A DNA stretch of 64,000 nt from Wohlfahrtiimonas sp. G9077 (lineage in GTDB: Bacteria > Pseudomonadota > Gammaproteobacteria > Cardiobacteriales > Wohlfahrtiimonadaceae), in NCBI RefSeq assembly GCF_002252155.1, contig NZ_NEFD01000001.1, positions 434,001 through 498,000 on the forward strand, read 5' to 3'. Position numbers and translations under genes: made by a program. The notes beneath the pieces were generated by a model. That model was not told the DNA's origin and searched no databases. It worked only from the letters and a program-made list of their open reading frames with translations. Position 1 is the first letter of the stretch. The number at the start of each line of letters is the position of its first letter. This document shows positions 7,064-15,741 of this stretch, in pieces.

Positions 7064-9688
7064 TTACAACAATAATGATTGTTCCTCTAAAGGTTTTCCA
7101 TCATAAAGCTTATCTTCAAAGTCTTTAATAAAATCTTGGCGCTTACTATCAGCAAAGAATTTAATACCTACTAATCGAATATCTTCATTTTCATCTAAAA
7201 TGATTAAATCCTGATTATTAATGGTTTCTAGCATTCTTTCTTTCCAAGCATCATCTAATAAGCGATCATCGCCTTTGGGCTCTAAAAATACTTGATAATA
7301 TGCATTGTCTGCTTTACCAGTCATGATTAAGATAAAATCTGGCATAAAGCCACGAACACCATTAAATTCTCTTAATTTAAAGCCCGTAGATTGTTCATCA
7401 TTGCGTATAAGATAAATGTCTTCATATTTATCTTTAAGCTTATCAATAAAACGCCCCATCAATTTTACTAATTTATGTTCAAGCTGATTTAAAATAGCTT
7501 GATCAAATACATACCATTTCTTACCAATAGTTGGTTGTGCATCAATTCGTTGATTCACGTATGTTGCAGGATTCATATCTATGTATGTGCTGTAATCACA
7601 AATAAAATCTTTAAGTGGCCTACTTATAAAGCGGTATGTACCCATCACTCTATTGAAATTACGACGAATATTATCTGCAATTCGTGCCAATACAGTTTCT
7701 AATAATTGCAATTTTTCTTTAGCCGTTAGGTCATCTAATGTGACACTATATGGTAAAGTGACATTAATGACTAAATCCCCTAAATAATCTGTACTGGTGA
7801 TAAACTCTTTAATACTGCTAAGCATTGGAAAATAAATTTTCAAATTTTCAAAAGTGAAAAAATTAAGCTTCTGCAACGCTTTGAAATAATATCTTTGATC
7901 CAATTTTAATGTTTCAATATGAGTACGTTGCTCTACATAATCTTCTATATGATCTAAAGAAATTTCCTGTGCCGCTTTATAACTTACCTCGAAATGAGTT
8001 TCTAGTGAATAAGACGCCCATGTTCTAGTACTGTTATCCACTTCAACCACTTCGTTATAGAACAGTTTCCCATGTTGATAAACATTAGATTTTTTAAAGT
8101 CCTCTTTTAATCTGGCATGTTCAACTTTCCCCAATCCATCCAGATGCGCCATAATATCCGCATTATCTAGTGAATTATGGAGTGTCTTAATATATGCGGG
8201 TTCATTAATCGTATGATAATGAAGTTGCTCTAATACTGCCAAATCACTAATGCTAGTATCAAAACGGCGTGTATAACTTTGATCATTTTGATATTTAAAT
8301 GGATAATATCTCGCACCACGCCCAATTAATTGGGCTTCACTATCAGTACTTGTTTTAGTATTAGATGCTTTTTCGCTAATTCTTACAATGTCATAAAGGT
8401 TTAATACATCCCAACCCTCATTGACTTTCGCAACTGCAAAAATAGCTCGAATAGGGTTATCAATTTCTTCTAAAGTATTCAATAAAATAGGATATTCCTC
8501 TAATAAGTCGCTTTTATTGACATTTAAAAGATTCATTTCATTAAAGTCATCCTTAATCGCCCCTATAATAGTGATTAAATCATCTTGAGCATAACGCTCT
8601 ATAACTTTATGCCAAATACTAGTAGATGAGCTTACTTGTGTTTTTTTCTGTGCTAGATGGGATTTAACTATTTCGGGGGTTAAAGATTCGATGATCTGTA
8701 TAAAATCATCTTGTTTTGCCTTTGACACAGCAATCTGATTAGATTTAAATAAAATAATCGGTTTAAAACCATGAATACCATGATCTAATGCCACCATTTT
8801 ACGATATTGGCTTAGCAATACAGCATCTAGCATTTTGTCATTATCTTCTTGGTTGGCTTCTAATAGCATGACTTTTTTAGAATAACCATCCATCATGAAT
8901 TGTTTCAAATCATATTGATAAACAATCTTATCCTTGTATTTCTGATAAATATCTTTGTTATCTAAATTAATCGTTGCCGTAAATTCCAATAAGCGATTTT
9001 TGGCTTGTAACGCAAGAATAGAATCTATGGTTTTTTCCCACGTTAGTTCCTCATATTCTGCCGTATTCTTAGCTTTACCTTTCGCCTTGGTTTCAGCATT
9101 AAAATGATGAGCTTCATCGCCTAGCAATACTAATTTTTGTTCTTTCAATTCATCAAAAGTTACGCTGTTTTCTTTTGGACTATTCAATTCATCATGTATT
9201 TTATGAATGGTTGAAAGCTTCAGATAGATCGTATTTTTATTAGGTAGCGTTGGAAAAGTTTCCACCGCTTCAATGGTGATCTTTTCACCATCAATCTCTA
9301 TATGTTGGCTAAATAGGTATTTGGATGACAAAGTATTTAATAAATTCTCTTTCGTCTTTTGGATAATTGCGTCCGTATGAACAAAAAAGATAAAGTTCTG
9401 ATAGCTGTATTCTTTAAACATATAGAGAATAGCACCCGCCATCACCATCGTTTTGCCTGCACCTGTTGCCATATTAAACAGCAAATGCTTATAGCGTACA
9501 TCCGCTTCTTTATTGCTTTGTGCATAGTGCAAATAACGCAATGCTTCATCTTGATAAGGTCGCAACTGATCTTTTAAATTATCCTTAATATAATTCGGGA
9601 CTTCATAGTTTTCTGAAAAAAGCCCTAAATTATCAGCTTGCTTAAACTGATTAAAAAGCAGTTCTTTGTTTATAGGTTTCTTAGCCAT
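7064..9688 (-). CDS. res: Type III restriction enzyme, Res subunit
   Basis: This 874-residue protein is a superfamily 2 helicase joined to a nuclease. Walker A is NMATGAGKT near residue 75, the DEAH-type box is LGDEAHHF near residue 190, and the helicase motif VI is QLIGRGARYYPF near residue 460. Near the C-terminus PDFILI followed by FLEPKGDD matches the PD-ExK nuclease site of Res subunits. It works with the Mod subunit encoded just upstream and cuts DNA after translocation between unmethylated sites. The ATG follows the mod stop codon after two bases, with AAGGA in the mod end as ribosome site. The gene is more AT-rich than the chromosomal part of the window. Confidence 0.9.
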   Translation of the reverse strand: MAKKPINKELLFNQFKQADNLGLFSENYEVPNYIKDNLKDQLRPYQDEALRYLHYAQSNKEADVRYKHLLFNMATGAGKTMVMAGAILYMFKEYSYQNFIFFVHTDAIIQKTKENLLNTLSSKYLFSQHIEIDGEKITIEAVETFPTLPNKNTIYLKLSTIHKIHDELNSPKENSVTFDELKEQKLVLLGDEAHHFNAETKAKGKAKNTAEYEELTWEKTIDSILALQAKNRLLEFTATINLDNKDIYQKYKDKIVYQYDLKQFMMDGYSKKVMLLEANQEDNDKMLDAVLLSQYRKMVALDHGIHGFKPIILFKSNQIAVSKAKQDDFIQIIESLTPEIVKSHLAQKKTQVSSSTSIWHKVIERYAQDDLITIIGAIKDDFNEMNLLNVNKSDLLEEYPILLNTLEEIDNPIRAIFAVAKVNEGWDVLNLYDIVRISEKASNTKTSTDSEAQLIGRGARYYPFKYQNDQSYTRRFDTSISDLAVLEQLHYHTINEPAYIKTLHNSLDNADIMAHLDGLGKVEHARLKEDFKKSNVYQHGKLFYNEVVEVDNSTRTWASYSLETHFEVSYKAAQEISLDHIEDYVEQRTHIETLKLDQRYYFKALQKLNFFTFENLKIYFPMLSSIKEFITSTDYLGDLVINVTLPYSVTLDDLTAKEKLQLLETVLARIADNIRRNFNRVMGTYRFISRPLKDFICDYSTYIDMNPATYVNQRIDAQPTIGKKWYVFDQAILNQLEHKLVKLMGRFIDKLKDKYEDIYLIRNDEQSTGFKLREFNGVRGFMPDFILIMTGKADNAYYQVFLEPKGDDRLLDDAWKERMLETINNQDLIILDENEDIRLVGIKFFADSKRQDFIKDFEDKLYDGKPLEEQSLLL

Positions 9689-9690
9689 GA

Positions 9691-11592
9691 TTAATCCTTC
9701 TCATAAAAGCTATGATTAAAGGCTTGATCTGTTTCTGAAACATTCAATGTTCTATCTTTAATTTCAGAATAGCTAACATACAATTGATTTTTATCGAGCA
9801 ATTCAATGAGTAATTTCTTTTGTTCATGAAGCTCTAACTCATCAAAGCCTACCAATCTCGGCATTCCATCCATTTCATAAGATGCTTTTAATACTTTATT
9901 TAAATCAGCCTGATAGTTAAGATGAGCATTATTCTTCATCTCTTCAAAAATAGCCGTTAGCGCTTCATAATCATTGGCATTTTCAATTTTATGAATGAAT
10001 TGATAGTTAAGTTCCATCATTTCAACATACACAAAACTCCCGCCACCTTGCCACTCAACATTTTTAGAAATACCACCCTGTTCGCCTTCAATCACTTTTT
10101 GTAATCTTGGTACAGTGATTTCATTGATATAATCCATCTGTTCAATACCAATATATCTACGCCCCATTTTATGCGCGACTGCTGCCGTTGTTCCACTGCC
10201 TATAAAAAAATCCAGTACAAGATCATTAGTATCATTAGTGGCCAAATTAATTATATGATTAATCAGTAGCTCAGGCTTAGGTGTAGAAAACAAGCTCGTA
10301 ACAGGTATATCTGGAAAAAGTTTTTTTAACTCATATTTAGCTTTTCGAGTATGTCCTGTTTTTTCTAAACAAGTCCATAAATTTGAGGGTGGGAGCCCTT
10401 CCATGTCATTCAAATATGTTCTTCTAATTACTCGAGTTTGATCATCAGAAAATCGTAATTCTCCAGTTGCAAATTTCTCATCCATAGTAGCTTTAGACCA
10501 CCGCCAACCATTTGCAGGATGTTTAATAATGTTCCCATTCGGTGCTGTAATATCAAATTGTAAATTAGTTCTTAGTCCCGGGTTATTAATTGGATTACCA
10601 TCAAACCATGGTCCTCTAGGGTCATTATCAGGATTTTTAAAATGTGTTCTTTTTTCAAGATCATTTAAAAATATAGGCTTCCAATCAGCCTTTTTTGAAT
10701 AAACAAGAATATGATTAAAGTCCTCTGAAAAAGTTAAAGCATTATTATTGCTATTATCAGAATGTTGCCAAGCAATCATATTTAGAAAACATGATTCACC
10801 AAAAATAGAGTCTGCTAACACTTTTAAATAGCTTATTTCTATATCATCTAATGTAATCCAAATACTACCATCATCGCTTAATAAATCTCTCGCAACTTCA
10901 AGACGATTTTTCATAAAAGTCAGCCACGTAGAACGATTAAAACGATCGTTATATTTAAAGCTATCATTACCCGTATTATAAGGTGGATCAATGTAGATAA
11001 GCTTTACTTTACCTGCATAGCGTTCTTTTAAAGAATGAAGTGCAATGAGATTATTACCTTTAATAATGAGATTATCTTCATCACTAAAATCGGTAATATT
11101 CTCTTCAATGCCATCTTTGGTATAGCGCTTTGTCTTGGTCAGTACTTTGGGAGCAAAAAGACGATCAATCTCGTCGCGGGCAATGACTTCGTTGTAATAG
11201 ATTTCATCTTTACCTTGATCTTCTTTGGTCATGCCACCTTCAAGAACGCAATCTTTAAAAGGAAAGTCTAAAACCACATCGCTATTATAATTGAGGTATT
11301 TGCCTTCACTAGTTAAACCTACCATATTTCGGTATTTGGTGAAGCTATCATTCCAAAACTCTTTATATTTTAAAAGGCTTGTGAGTTTCTCAAAATCAAA
11401 CAAAAGAACATCATCAATTTCTGTACTGTAAAGCGACTTAATTTTATTATTGCTAATTAATGCCTTAATAAGATTAGGCTCTTTTTGATTAATGGCATCT
11501 ACTACCATTGAACGATGTAATTTTTCGCCATCCCAAAATTGAGGAAATTCCTTCAAAACTCCATTGAGTGCTTTAATTAATTCTGTATCCAT
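9691..11592 (-). CDS. mod: Type III DNA methyltransferase, Mod subunit
   Basis: The beta-class motif order is visible: catalytic DPPY (YIDPPYNTGND) near residue 200, a variable target-recognition region, then the SAM-binding FIGSGTT near residue 460 followed by GRRYIGIEQ. It should methylate N6-adenine in an asymmetric site and supply sequence recognition for Res. I start it at the ATG at 11592, with AGGA upstream. An ATG at 11613 would add seven residues. I see no simple-sequence repeat, so phase variation as in Haemophilus mod genes is not evident. Confidence 0.9.
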   Translation of the reverse strand: MDTELIKALNGVLKEFPQFWDGEKLHRSMVVDAINQKEPNLIKALISNNKIKSLYSTEIDDVLLFDFEKLTSLLKYKEFWNDSFTKYRNMVGLTSEGKYLNYNSDVVLDFPFKDCVLEGGMTKEDQGKDEIYYNEVIARDEIDRLFAPKVLTKTKRYTKDGIEENITDFSDEDNLIIKGNNLIALHSLKERYAGKVKLIYIDPPYNTGNDSFKYNDRFNRSTWLTFMKNRLEVARDLLSDDGSIWITLDDIEISYLKVLADSIFGESCFLNMIAWQHSDNSNNNALTFSEDFNHILVYSKKADWKPIFLNDLEKRTHFKNPDNDPRGPWFDGNPINNPGLRTNLQFDITAPNGNIIKHPANGWRWSKATMDEKFATGELRFSDDQTRVIRRTYLNDMEGLPPSNLWTCLEKTGHTRKAKYELKKLFPDIPVTSLFSTPKPELLINHIINLATNDTNDLVLDFFIGSGTTAAVAHKMGRRYIGIEQMDYINEITVPRLQKVIEGEQGGISKNVEWQGGGSFVYVEMMELNYQFIHKIENANDYEALTAIFEEMKNNAHLNYQADLNKVLKASYEMDGMPRLVGFDELELHEQKKLLIELLDKNQLYVSYSEIKDRTLNVSETDQAFNHSFYEKD

Positions 11593-11791
11593 TTTCGTCC
11601 TAGAGCTATACATGCATGTAAAAATGACGATTATGATACTAACTATGTTGGCGTTTATAAACTATAAAGTAACTTATATAAAGCTTTCATACATGTGTTG
11701 ATCTATCAGAAACTTGCAATATCTGAGAAACATACAACACAGCCACAATATATAAAATATTGTGGCATTCAAATCATCATATATCACATTA

Positions 11792-11941
11792 CTAACAGCG
11801 AACTAAGAAACACCACGCTTGATATCCATAATCTCTAGCGTCAAGGATTTTACCTGAATTGCCGCGTACCTTTCTGGTTCTACAACATACCCAACGGTAT
11901 CCCTTAGGTGCTGGTTTCGAATTGATAGCTTTTAAACTCAT
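11792..11941 (-). CDS. Small basic protein of unknown function
   Basis: This 49-residue frame has an excellent AGGAGG ribosome site. It starts MSLKAINSKPAPKGYRWVC and is rich in Arg, Lys, Trp and Cys, with the end YQAWCFLVRC. I do not recognise the family with confidence. It lies alone between the type III modification gene and the XRE/ImmA pair, with untranslated stretches on both sides. It may be a small toxin, an antirestriction or an accessory peptide, but nothing in the sequence decides this. Confidence 0.55.
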   Translation of the reverse strand: MSLKAINSKPAPKGYRWVCCRTRKVRGNSGKILDARDYGYQAWCFLVRC

Positions 11942-12068
11942 ACATAAAACACCTCCTTTCTAAGAGAAATTTTAAGTCTTGTCTAAACTACTCGTATCTA
12001 TTACAATACTAAGCCCGTAATATTTAGAAAGACCGATGATGCCTCTTAGTATCATCATCTTATATAAT

Positions 12069-12097
12069 GGTTCTTATGAGTGCGAATCATAAGAACC
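12069..12097 (-). terminator. Strong hairpin after immA, probable terminator
   Basis: A perfect 11-bp stem GGTTCTTATGA/TCATAAGAACC encloses a 7-base loop four bases after the ImmA-like stop codon. There is no long T run on the minus strand, so it may instead protect the mRNA end. Confidence 0.5.
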
Positions 12098-12100
12098 AGG

Positions 12101-12616
12101 TTATTTTATATGCTTCTTGTGCCAAATTGATGCTGCTTGCCAACTTACGCCGAACATGTCTCTTACCTCCCCTATTTGAGTTTCGGAATTACAATAATCC
12201 ACATCCATTAAAAATGATGATGCAAAGGTATCTGCTTGCCATTCAGCATCTTCATATATTTTGTGATTCCCTGATGATCTTGCAAAAGCACTCTGTTCTT
12301 TATGCATCACCAAATGCCCTATCTCATGTGCCACTGTAAATCGTGCTCTACCATCTCCAAAGCATGCGGCGTTATAGGTAGATTCACTTAATAAAATTTT
12401 GTTGCGATCAGGGTAAGTTAAAGCATACTTACCCTTTAAACGAATGTCATCAGGCAGACAAATTTCCAACATATCATTACAAATGAATTTTTCCATTAAG
12501 TCTTCTAAATCTACAAAGGGCTTATTTATTTTAAACACCTTTCTAACACTCTTCGCAAGCTCTCCAATCTTTGCCGCCGACATTGGACTGACACGGATAG
12601 ACAGCTCTCTTTGCAT
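12101..12616 (-). CDS. ImmA/IrrE-type metallopeptidase
   Basis: The 171 residues carry the zinc-peptidase signature HEIGH in FTVAHEIGHLVMHK near residue 97, with a downstream acidic segment YEDAEWQADTFASSFLM, typical of ImmA/IrrE proteins. In related mobile elements such a protease cleaves a partner XRE repressor and so switches the element or its cargo on. The partner is the gene just upstream, which ends two bases before this start. It may regulate the cargo block or act as a toxin-antitoxin pair. Confidence 0.85.
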   Translation of the reverse strand: MQRELSIRVSPMSAAKIGELAKSVRKVFKINKPFVDLEDLMEKFICNDMLEICLPDDIRLKGKYALTYPDRNKILLSESTYNAACFGDGRARFTVAHEIGHLVMHKEQSAFARSSGNHKIYEDAEWQADTFASSFLMDVDYCNSETQIGEVRDMFGVSWQAASIWHKKHIK

Positions 12617-12618
12617 AT

Positions 12619-12984
12619 TTAATTACCCCGCGATTTTAATACATTTAATACATCGTCTAACGCTGACTCATCTAAATCATCAAATTGTCGCGCAAACGCC
12701 AAAAAAACTTCCTTCTGCTTGTTATTAGCATCCTCTAAGTTAACCTGTATAGACTTTGCTTCTGTCTCAACTAATTGCCTCATTTCTTCTAATGCTTCAG
12801 TAGTGAGATCATAACAATTTTGCAATTTATAGATCATATCACTTGGAACAGCACGCTTTCCTAATTCGATTGCCGACAAGTACCCTGAGCTAATACCCAG
12901 ATCTTCCGCCATCTTTCTTAATGTCGATCCGTGGTCTACTCTGAGTTTTCGGAGCAATTTTCCAAAACTTGTAACACCACTCAT
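12619..12984 (-). CDS. XRE-family repressor paired with ImmA-like protease
   Basis: The 121 residues have a helix-turn-helix domain in the first 65 (FGKLLRKLRVDHGSTLRKMAEDLGISSGYLSAIE) and a helical C-terminal part. It starts at an ATG with an AAGGAG site. The upstream region has a consensus-like promoter and an inverted repeat, so it probably represses itself and the downstream immA gene. It is separate from the main phage repressor at 17185. Confidence 0.85.
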   Translation of the reverse strand: MSGVTSFGKLLRKLRVDHGSTLRKMAEDLGISSGYLSAIELGKRAVPSDMIYKLQNCYDLTTEALEEMRQLVETEAKSIQVNLEDANNKQKEVFLAFARQFDDLDESALDDVLNVLKSRGN

Positions 12985-13047
12985 AACTTAAAATCTCCTT
13001 GAATTAAAATGTCTCTAGGTTAAAAACCTCTACCTTGAGTAATCGTA

Positions 13048-13107
13048 ATACTAGCAAGGAAAACCAAAATCGTCAACACGGCAATAAAAATATTCAACAG
13101 TGTTGAC
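13048..13107 (-). promoter_or_regulatory. Promoter and operator of the XRE/ImmA pair
   Basis: Minus-strand -35 TTGACG (13071-13076) and -10 TAGTAT (13048-13053) are separated by 17 bases. GTCAACAC at 13072-13079 overlaps the -35 box, and its inverse GTGTTGAC lies at 13100-13107. A third half-site TCAACA lies at 13094-13099, next to the last. The arrangement suggests autorepression by the XRE protein. Confidence 0.6.
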
Positions 13108-13126
13108 AAAGTAATCATAGCACAAC

Positions 13127-13603
13127 TTACTGTAAAATTAGATGTTTTATGAAAAATATTTTTCCTTGACGAATATATCTTATACTCACTCCTAGCTTTA
13201 AACGCATAATTACTGATGTCATACTTTCTTTGCTCTGGCGTTTTAAATATGATTCGCTCAATACATAAACATATCGTTTACCAATATGAGTGCTCTTCAT
13301 TTTCTCAAATGCCCTGATAACAGCCAATACAATTTCAGGCGCTTCTCTACACCCAATCGGCGGCATAGATCCTGCTGGCATTTTTGGCATATCCTGACTA
13401 GCTAATGGAGAATTTCCATAGCCTATACTCGTTAATCGCCACCTTGCCCATGCCTCCAAAGCATGATCAGCAAGCTTTAACATTTCTCTATTAGATTTTC
13501 TTTCTTCAACCTTTTGACGTTGCTGTTCAATAAATAATTCACTCTTTGGCGTGCGATACCCAACAACCTCTCCACCTTTTTTAATCACTCCATGCTCAAT
13601 CAC
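13127..13603 (-). CDS. Phage antiterminator Q-like protein
   Basis: The 158 residues include LADHALEAWARWRLTSIGYG and a C-terminal region with repeated basic residues, which resembles the Q-like antitermination proteins of lambdoid prophages. It lies at the end of the nin-like recombination block and before the cargo and lysis genes, the expected place for Q. It should let RNA polymerase read through late terminators such as those at 6046 and 5307. The family call is by resemblance and position. Confidence 0.6.
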   Translation of the reverse strand: MIEHGVIKKGGEVVGYRTPKSELFIEQQRQKVEERKSNREMLKLADHALEAWARWRLTSIGYGNSPLASQDMPKMPAGSMPPIGCREAPEIVLAVIRAFEKMKSTHIGKRYVYVLSESYLKRQSKESMTSVIMRLKLGVSIRYIRQGKIFFIKHLILQ

Positions 13604-14035
13604 TTATTGTCTCCCATAAATTAGCATTGCGGCATCACGGCCATGTTCATTTGTTCTATTAGTCCAACCTGTCAATCTGATAAATTGTTCGTGTGATAAT
13701 TTTGTGCGGTTATATTTAGGTGCGATCAATTCATAGGGAATTTGCTCACGTTGCAAAAATTCTTCCCACAATTCAGCATCTCGTTTAACACTGCCGACAC
13801 CCATACGAGCAGCTTGCACTTTCTTCTCATCTGAACCAAACCATGTACGCAATCTTGGATCTTCCACATAAACTTTGAAGTCAATTTGATTATCTTGCTT
13901 ATAACGTTCAAACAAGCTCTTTACAGCCATCACCGCATCCCAAAACCTATATGACTTAACCTCTGATAACTTGCCACCCAGTGATAAAGCAAAACCTGTT
14001 TTTTTACCCACATCAATTCCAATCATTACTTTCAT
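13604..14035 (-). CDS. RuvC-like Holliday junction resolvase of phage
   Basis: The 143 residues begin MKVMIGIDVGKKTGFAL, the first acidic motif of the RNase H-fold RuvC family. VYVEDPRLRTWFG supplies a second acidic site, and HGRDAAML near the end supplies the last Asp. It should resolve branched DNA during phage replication and packaging. The coding sequence near the start, at 14001-14032, matches CRISPR spacer 1 of the neighbouring array in 23 of 32 positions with a CC PAM. It overlaps the Ref-like gene by four bases. Confidence 0.8.
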   Translation of the reverse strand: MKVMIGIDVGKKTGFALSLGGKLSEVKSYRFWDAVMAVKSLFERYKQDNQIDFKVYVEDPRLRTWFGSDEKKVQAARMGVGSVKRDAELWEEFLQREQIPYELIAPKYNRTKLSHEQFIRLTGWTNRTNEHGRDAAMLIYGRQ

Positions 14036-14328
14036 CTTGAGTTATCCTGATTAAGCAGTTGGTTGATCTGTGCTAACAATTCACGCTCAGTACCATATTT
14101 ACTCTCAAAAGCCTGTTTGCCCGCATGAAAAGCAATGCCATGCCCACCTGTTCGATGGTGAGCATGGCATAATGGAATCACTTCAAAGTTACTGGCTCTT
14201 TGCGACATTCCCTGTCCGTTTCTGACATGATGAATTTCTGCTGCTGTTCTTCCAAAACCTTCATTACGACAGACAATACAACCTAAAGCGGCGACTTTTG
14301 CTAAATGTCTTTTTTCTTCTTTAGTCAT
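14032..14328 (-). CDS. Ref/DUF968-type HNH-like nuclease
   Basis: The 98 residues show a zinc/HNH pattern: CIVCR near residue 17, AEIHHVRNG near residue 30, and IPLCHAHHRTGG near residue 51. This matches the Ref family; P1 Ref is a RecA-dependent nuclease that stimulates recombination. It sits between the NinB-like and RuvC-like genes in a recombination block that overlaps end to start. Confidence 0.75.
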   Translation of the reverse strand: MTKEEKRHLAKVAALGCIVCRNEGFGRTAAEIHHVRNGQGMSQRASNFEVIPLCHAHHRTGGHGIAFHAGKQAFESKYGTERELLAQINQLLNQDNSR

Positions 14329-14344
14329 CCATCTTCCTCACCGC

Positions 14345-14815
14345 TTATAATCCATCTCTTAAATTCAACCCGTATAAGCTTGGATCAGTTAAACAATGTT
14401 CCCATTCCCCTTGCTGCATCTCAGTTAAAGCTTGGGCAAATTCTTTAGTGCTTAACAGTCGACTCGAAGGTAAAAGACTTTGACCAAGTGCTTTACACGT
14501 GTATTCATACCCACGCAATTTCTCTATTTCCTTGATCAATTCATAAGTTTCAACGGCATCTTCATTATCGCTAGTGGCCATAATGGGTAAGAAATATGCG
14601 TATTTACAACGCCCTGCCTCATATTCAATGCCAGCTTGAGTCATATTATGAATATCCTTAAACCACTTATGCATTAAGCGATTTTGCGCATGGCTGCGAT
14701 CTTCTTTGCGATTTGAAATATTAACCATAGGAACACCATCCTTAGACTGAATATCGCGGATATAAGCAATCACACGTTGCAAAATCGCATTGTTTTTCAC
14801 GTAAAATCTAGCCAT
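14345..14815 (-). CDS. NinB-like phage recombination protein
   Basis: The 156 residues include VNISNRKEDRSHAQNRLMHKWF, which resembles the conserved core of lambda NinB (Orf), a recombination mediator binding single-stranded DNA. The C-terminal part LLPSSRLLSTKEFAQALTEMQ also fits. The position in a nin-like block beside Ref and RuvC homologues supports the call. The first eight bases overlap the upstream gene. Confidence 0.65.
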   Translation of the reverse strand: MARFYVKNNAILQRVIAYIRDIQSKDGVPMVNISNRKEDRSHAQNRLMHKWFKDIHNMTQAGIEYEAGRCKYAYFLPIMATSDNEDAVETYELIKEIEKLRGYEYTCKALGQSLLPSSRLLSTKEFAQALTEMQQGEWEHCLTDPSLYGLNLRDGL

Positions 14816-15077
14816 GTACTCTCCTCATAATTGCTGCGATACCATTAAACAAATTTGACGCTTTTTCATCCTTATAAAACACGGCGCTTGGGATATGTCC
14901 AACGCCATAGATTTCTTTTAATTTTGAGCCTATTTCGTGCGTTATATCGACGTTAAAGACCCCATCTATACCGTCCAATTTATCTTTCAATACATCCGAA
15001 CTATCAGAATCGTTTGTGAATATGATGATTGCATCTTTGATGTCTGATAATTGCTGTAAGCTTGTTACCTCTATCAT
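14808..15077 (-). CDS. Hypothetical small protein, possibly thioredoxin-fold
   Basis: The 89 residues read as alternating strands and helices, with AIIIFTNDSDSSDVLKDKLD and VGHIPSAVFYKDEKASNLFNG. This faintly resembles a thioredoxin-like fold including a cis-proline-like IPSAVF segment, but there is no CxxC site. I assign no function. It overlaps the NinB-like gene by eight bases and belongs to the same transcription unit. Confidence 0.45.
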   Translation of the reverse strand: MIEVTSLQQLSDIKDAIIIFTNDSDSSDVLKDKLDGIDGVFNVDITHEIGSKLKEIYGVGHIPSAVFYKDEKASNLFNGIAAIMRRVHG

Positions 15078-15111
15078 TTTTGCCTCTACATACGTTTTTC
15101 AAAATCAATTA

Positions 15112-15741
15112 TTAATTCGTTATTGGGGTATTTTCTGCAATGCGCATAAATTCAGTTAAGCTAAAGCCCTGCTTTGGCAACGGCTTGTGTTCAATCTCAA
15201 CAGCAAATTCTGGCAATTGACCACCAGCATTCAAATGCTTCTCTAGTGCAGCAATGCCTTTTCGCACAAGCATTTCAGCCTTAGCTTGTGTAGCGCTTTG
15301 GATCTCACCACCAATCATGCTCATGATGAATAATGCTTCTCTACTTCGTTTGAGCCCCAATTGCTTCAATACGGATTCCGATGACCAATAAACACACGTT
15401 TGATACATCACATCAAAATCAAAACGTTCATCTTTGCAGTACGCTAAAAACTCGGGTAACGTTGGCGGAAATGTTTTGCCACTTTGTGCCACTTTTTCTA
15501 ATCCCATCATCACCTGTTTAGCCGTTAAACCTGATAATCCTGCTTTCCATGCCATATTTTCGCTAGCAATCTCACCAAATGAGTTAGTCCAAAGCTCACC
15601 GTACATTTGGCTCATAAACTCCCAGATTTGCTCGAGCGCCTGAATTCTGCGCTGCTCTTTGCGCTCTTGCTCTCTCATTTGCAATTCGTACTCGTTCAAC
15701 GGCTGACAATTTACGGTTTGGATTGCTTGAATGGGTTGCAT
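15112..15741 (-). CDS. P-like phage replication protein (helicase loader candidate)
   Basis: The 209 residues include an early helical segment and SGLTAKQVMMGLEKVAQSGKTFPPTLPEFLAYC, which is typical of lambda P-like replication proteins. Such proteins recruit the host DnaB helicase to the O-bound origin. The ATG at 15741 has an AAGGAG ribosome site and lies inside the O-like gene, so the two genes overlap by 146 bases in different frames. Confidence 0.65.
   Translation of the reverse strand: MQPIQAIQTVNCQPLNEYELQMREQERKEQRRIQALEQIWEFMSQMYGELWTNSFGEIASENMAWKAGLSGLTAKQVMMGLEKVAQSGKTFPPTLPEFLAYCKDERFDFDVMYQTCVYWSSESVLKQLGLKRSREALFIMSMIGGEIQSATQAKAEMLVRKGIAALEKHLNAGGQLPEFAVEIEHKPLPKQGFSLTEFMRIAENTPITN

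Noticed and set aside
9691-11592. Phase-variable mod gene
   Set aside because: No simple-sequence repeat or homopolymer long enough to slip is visible in the frame or its promoter.
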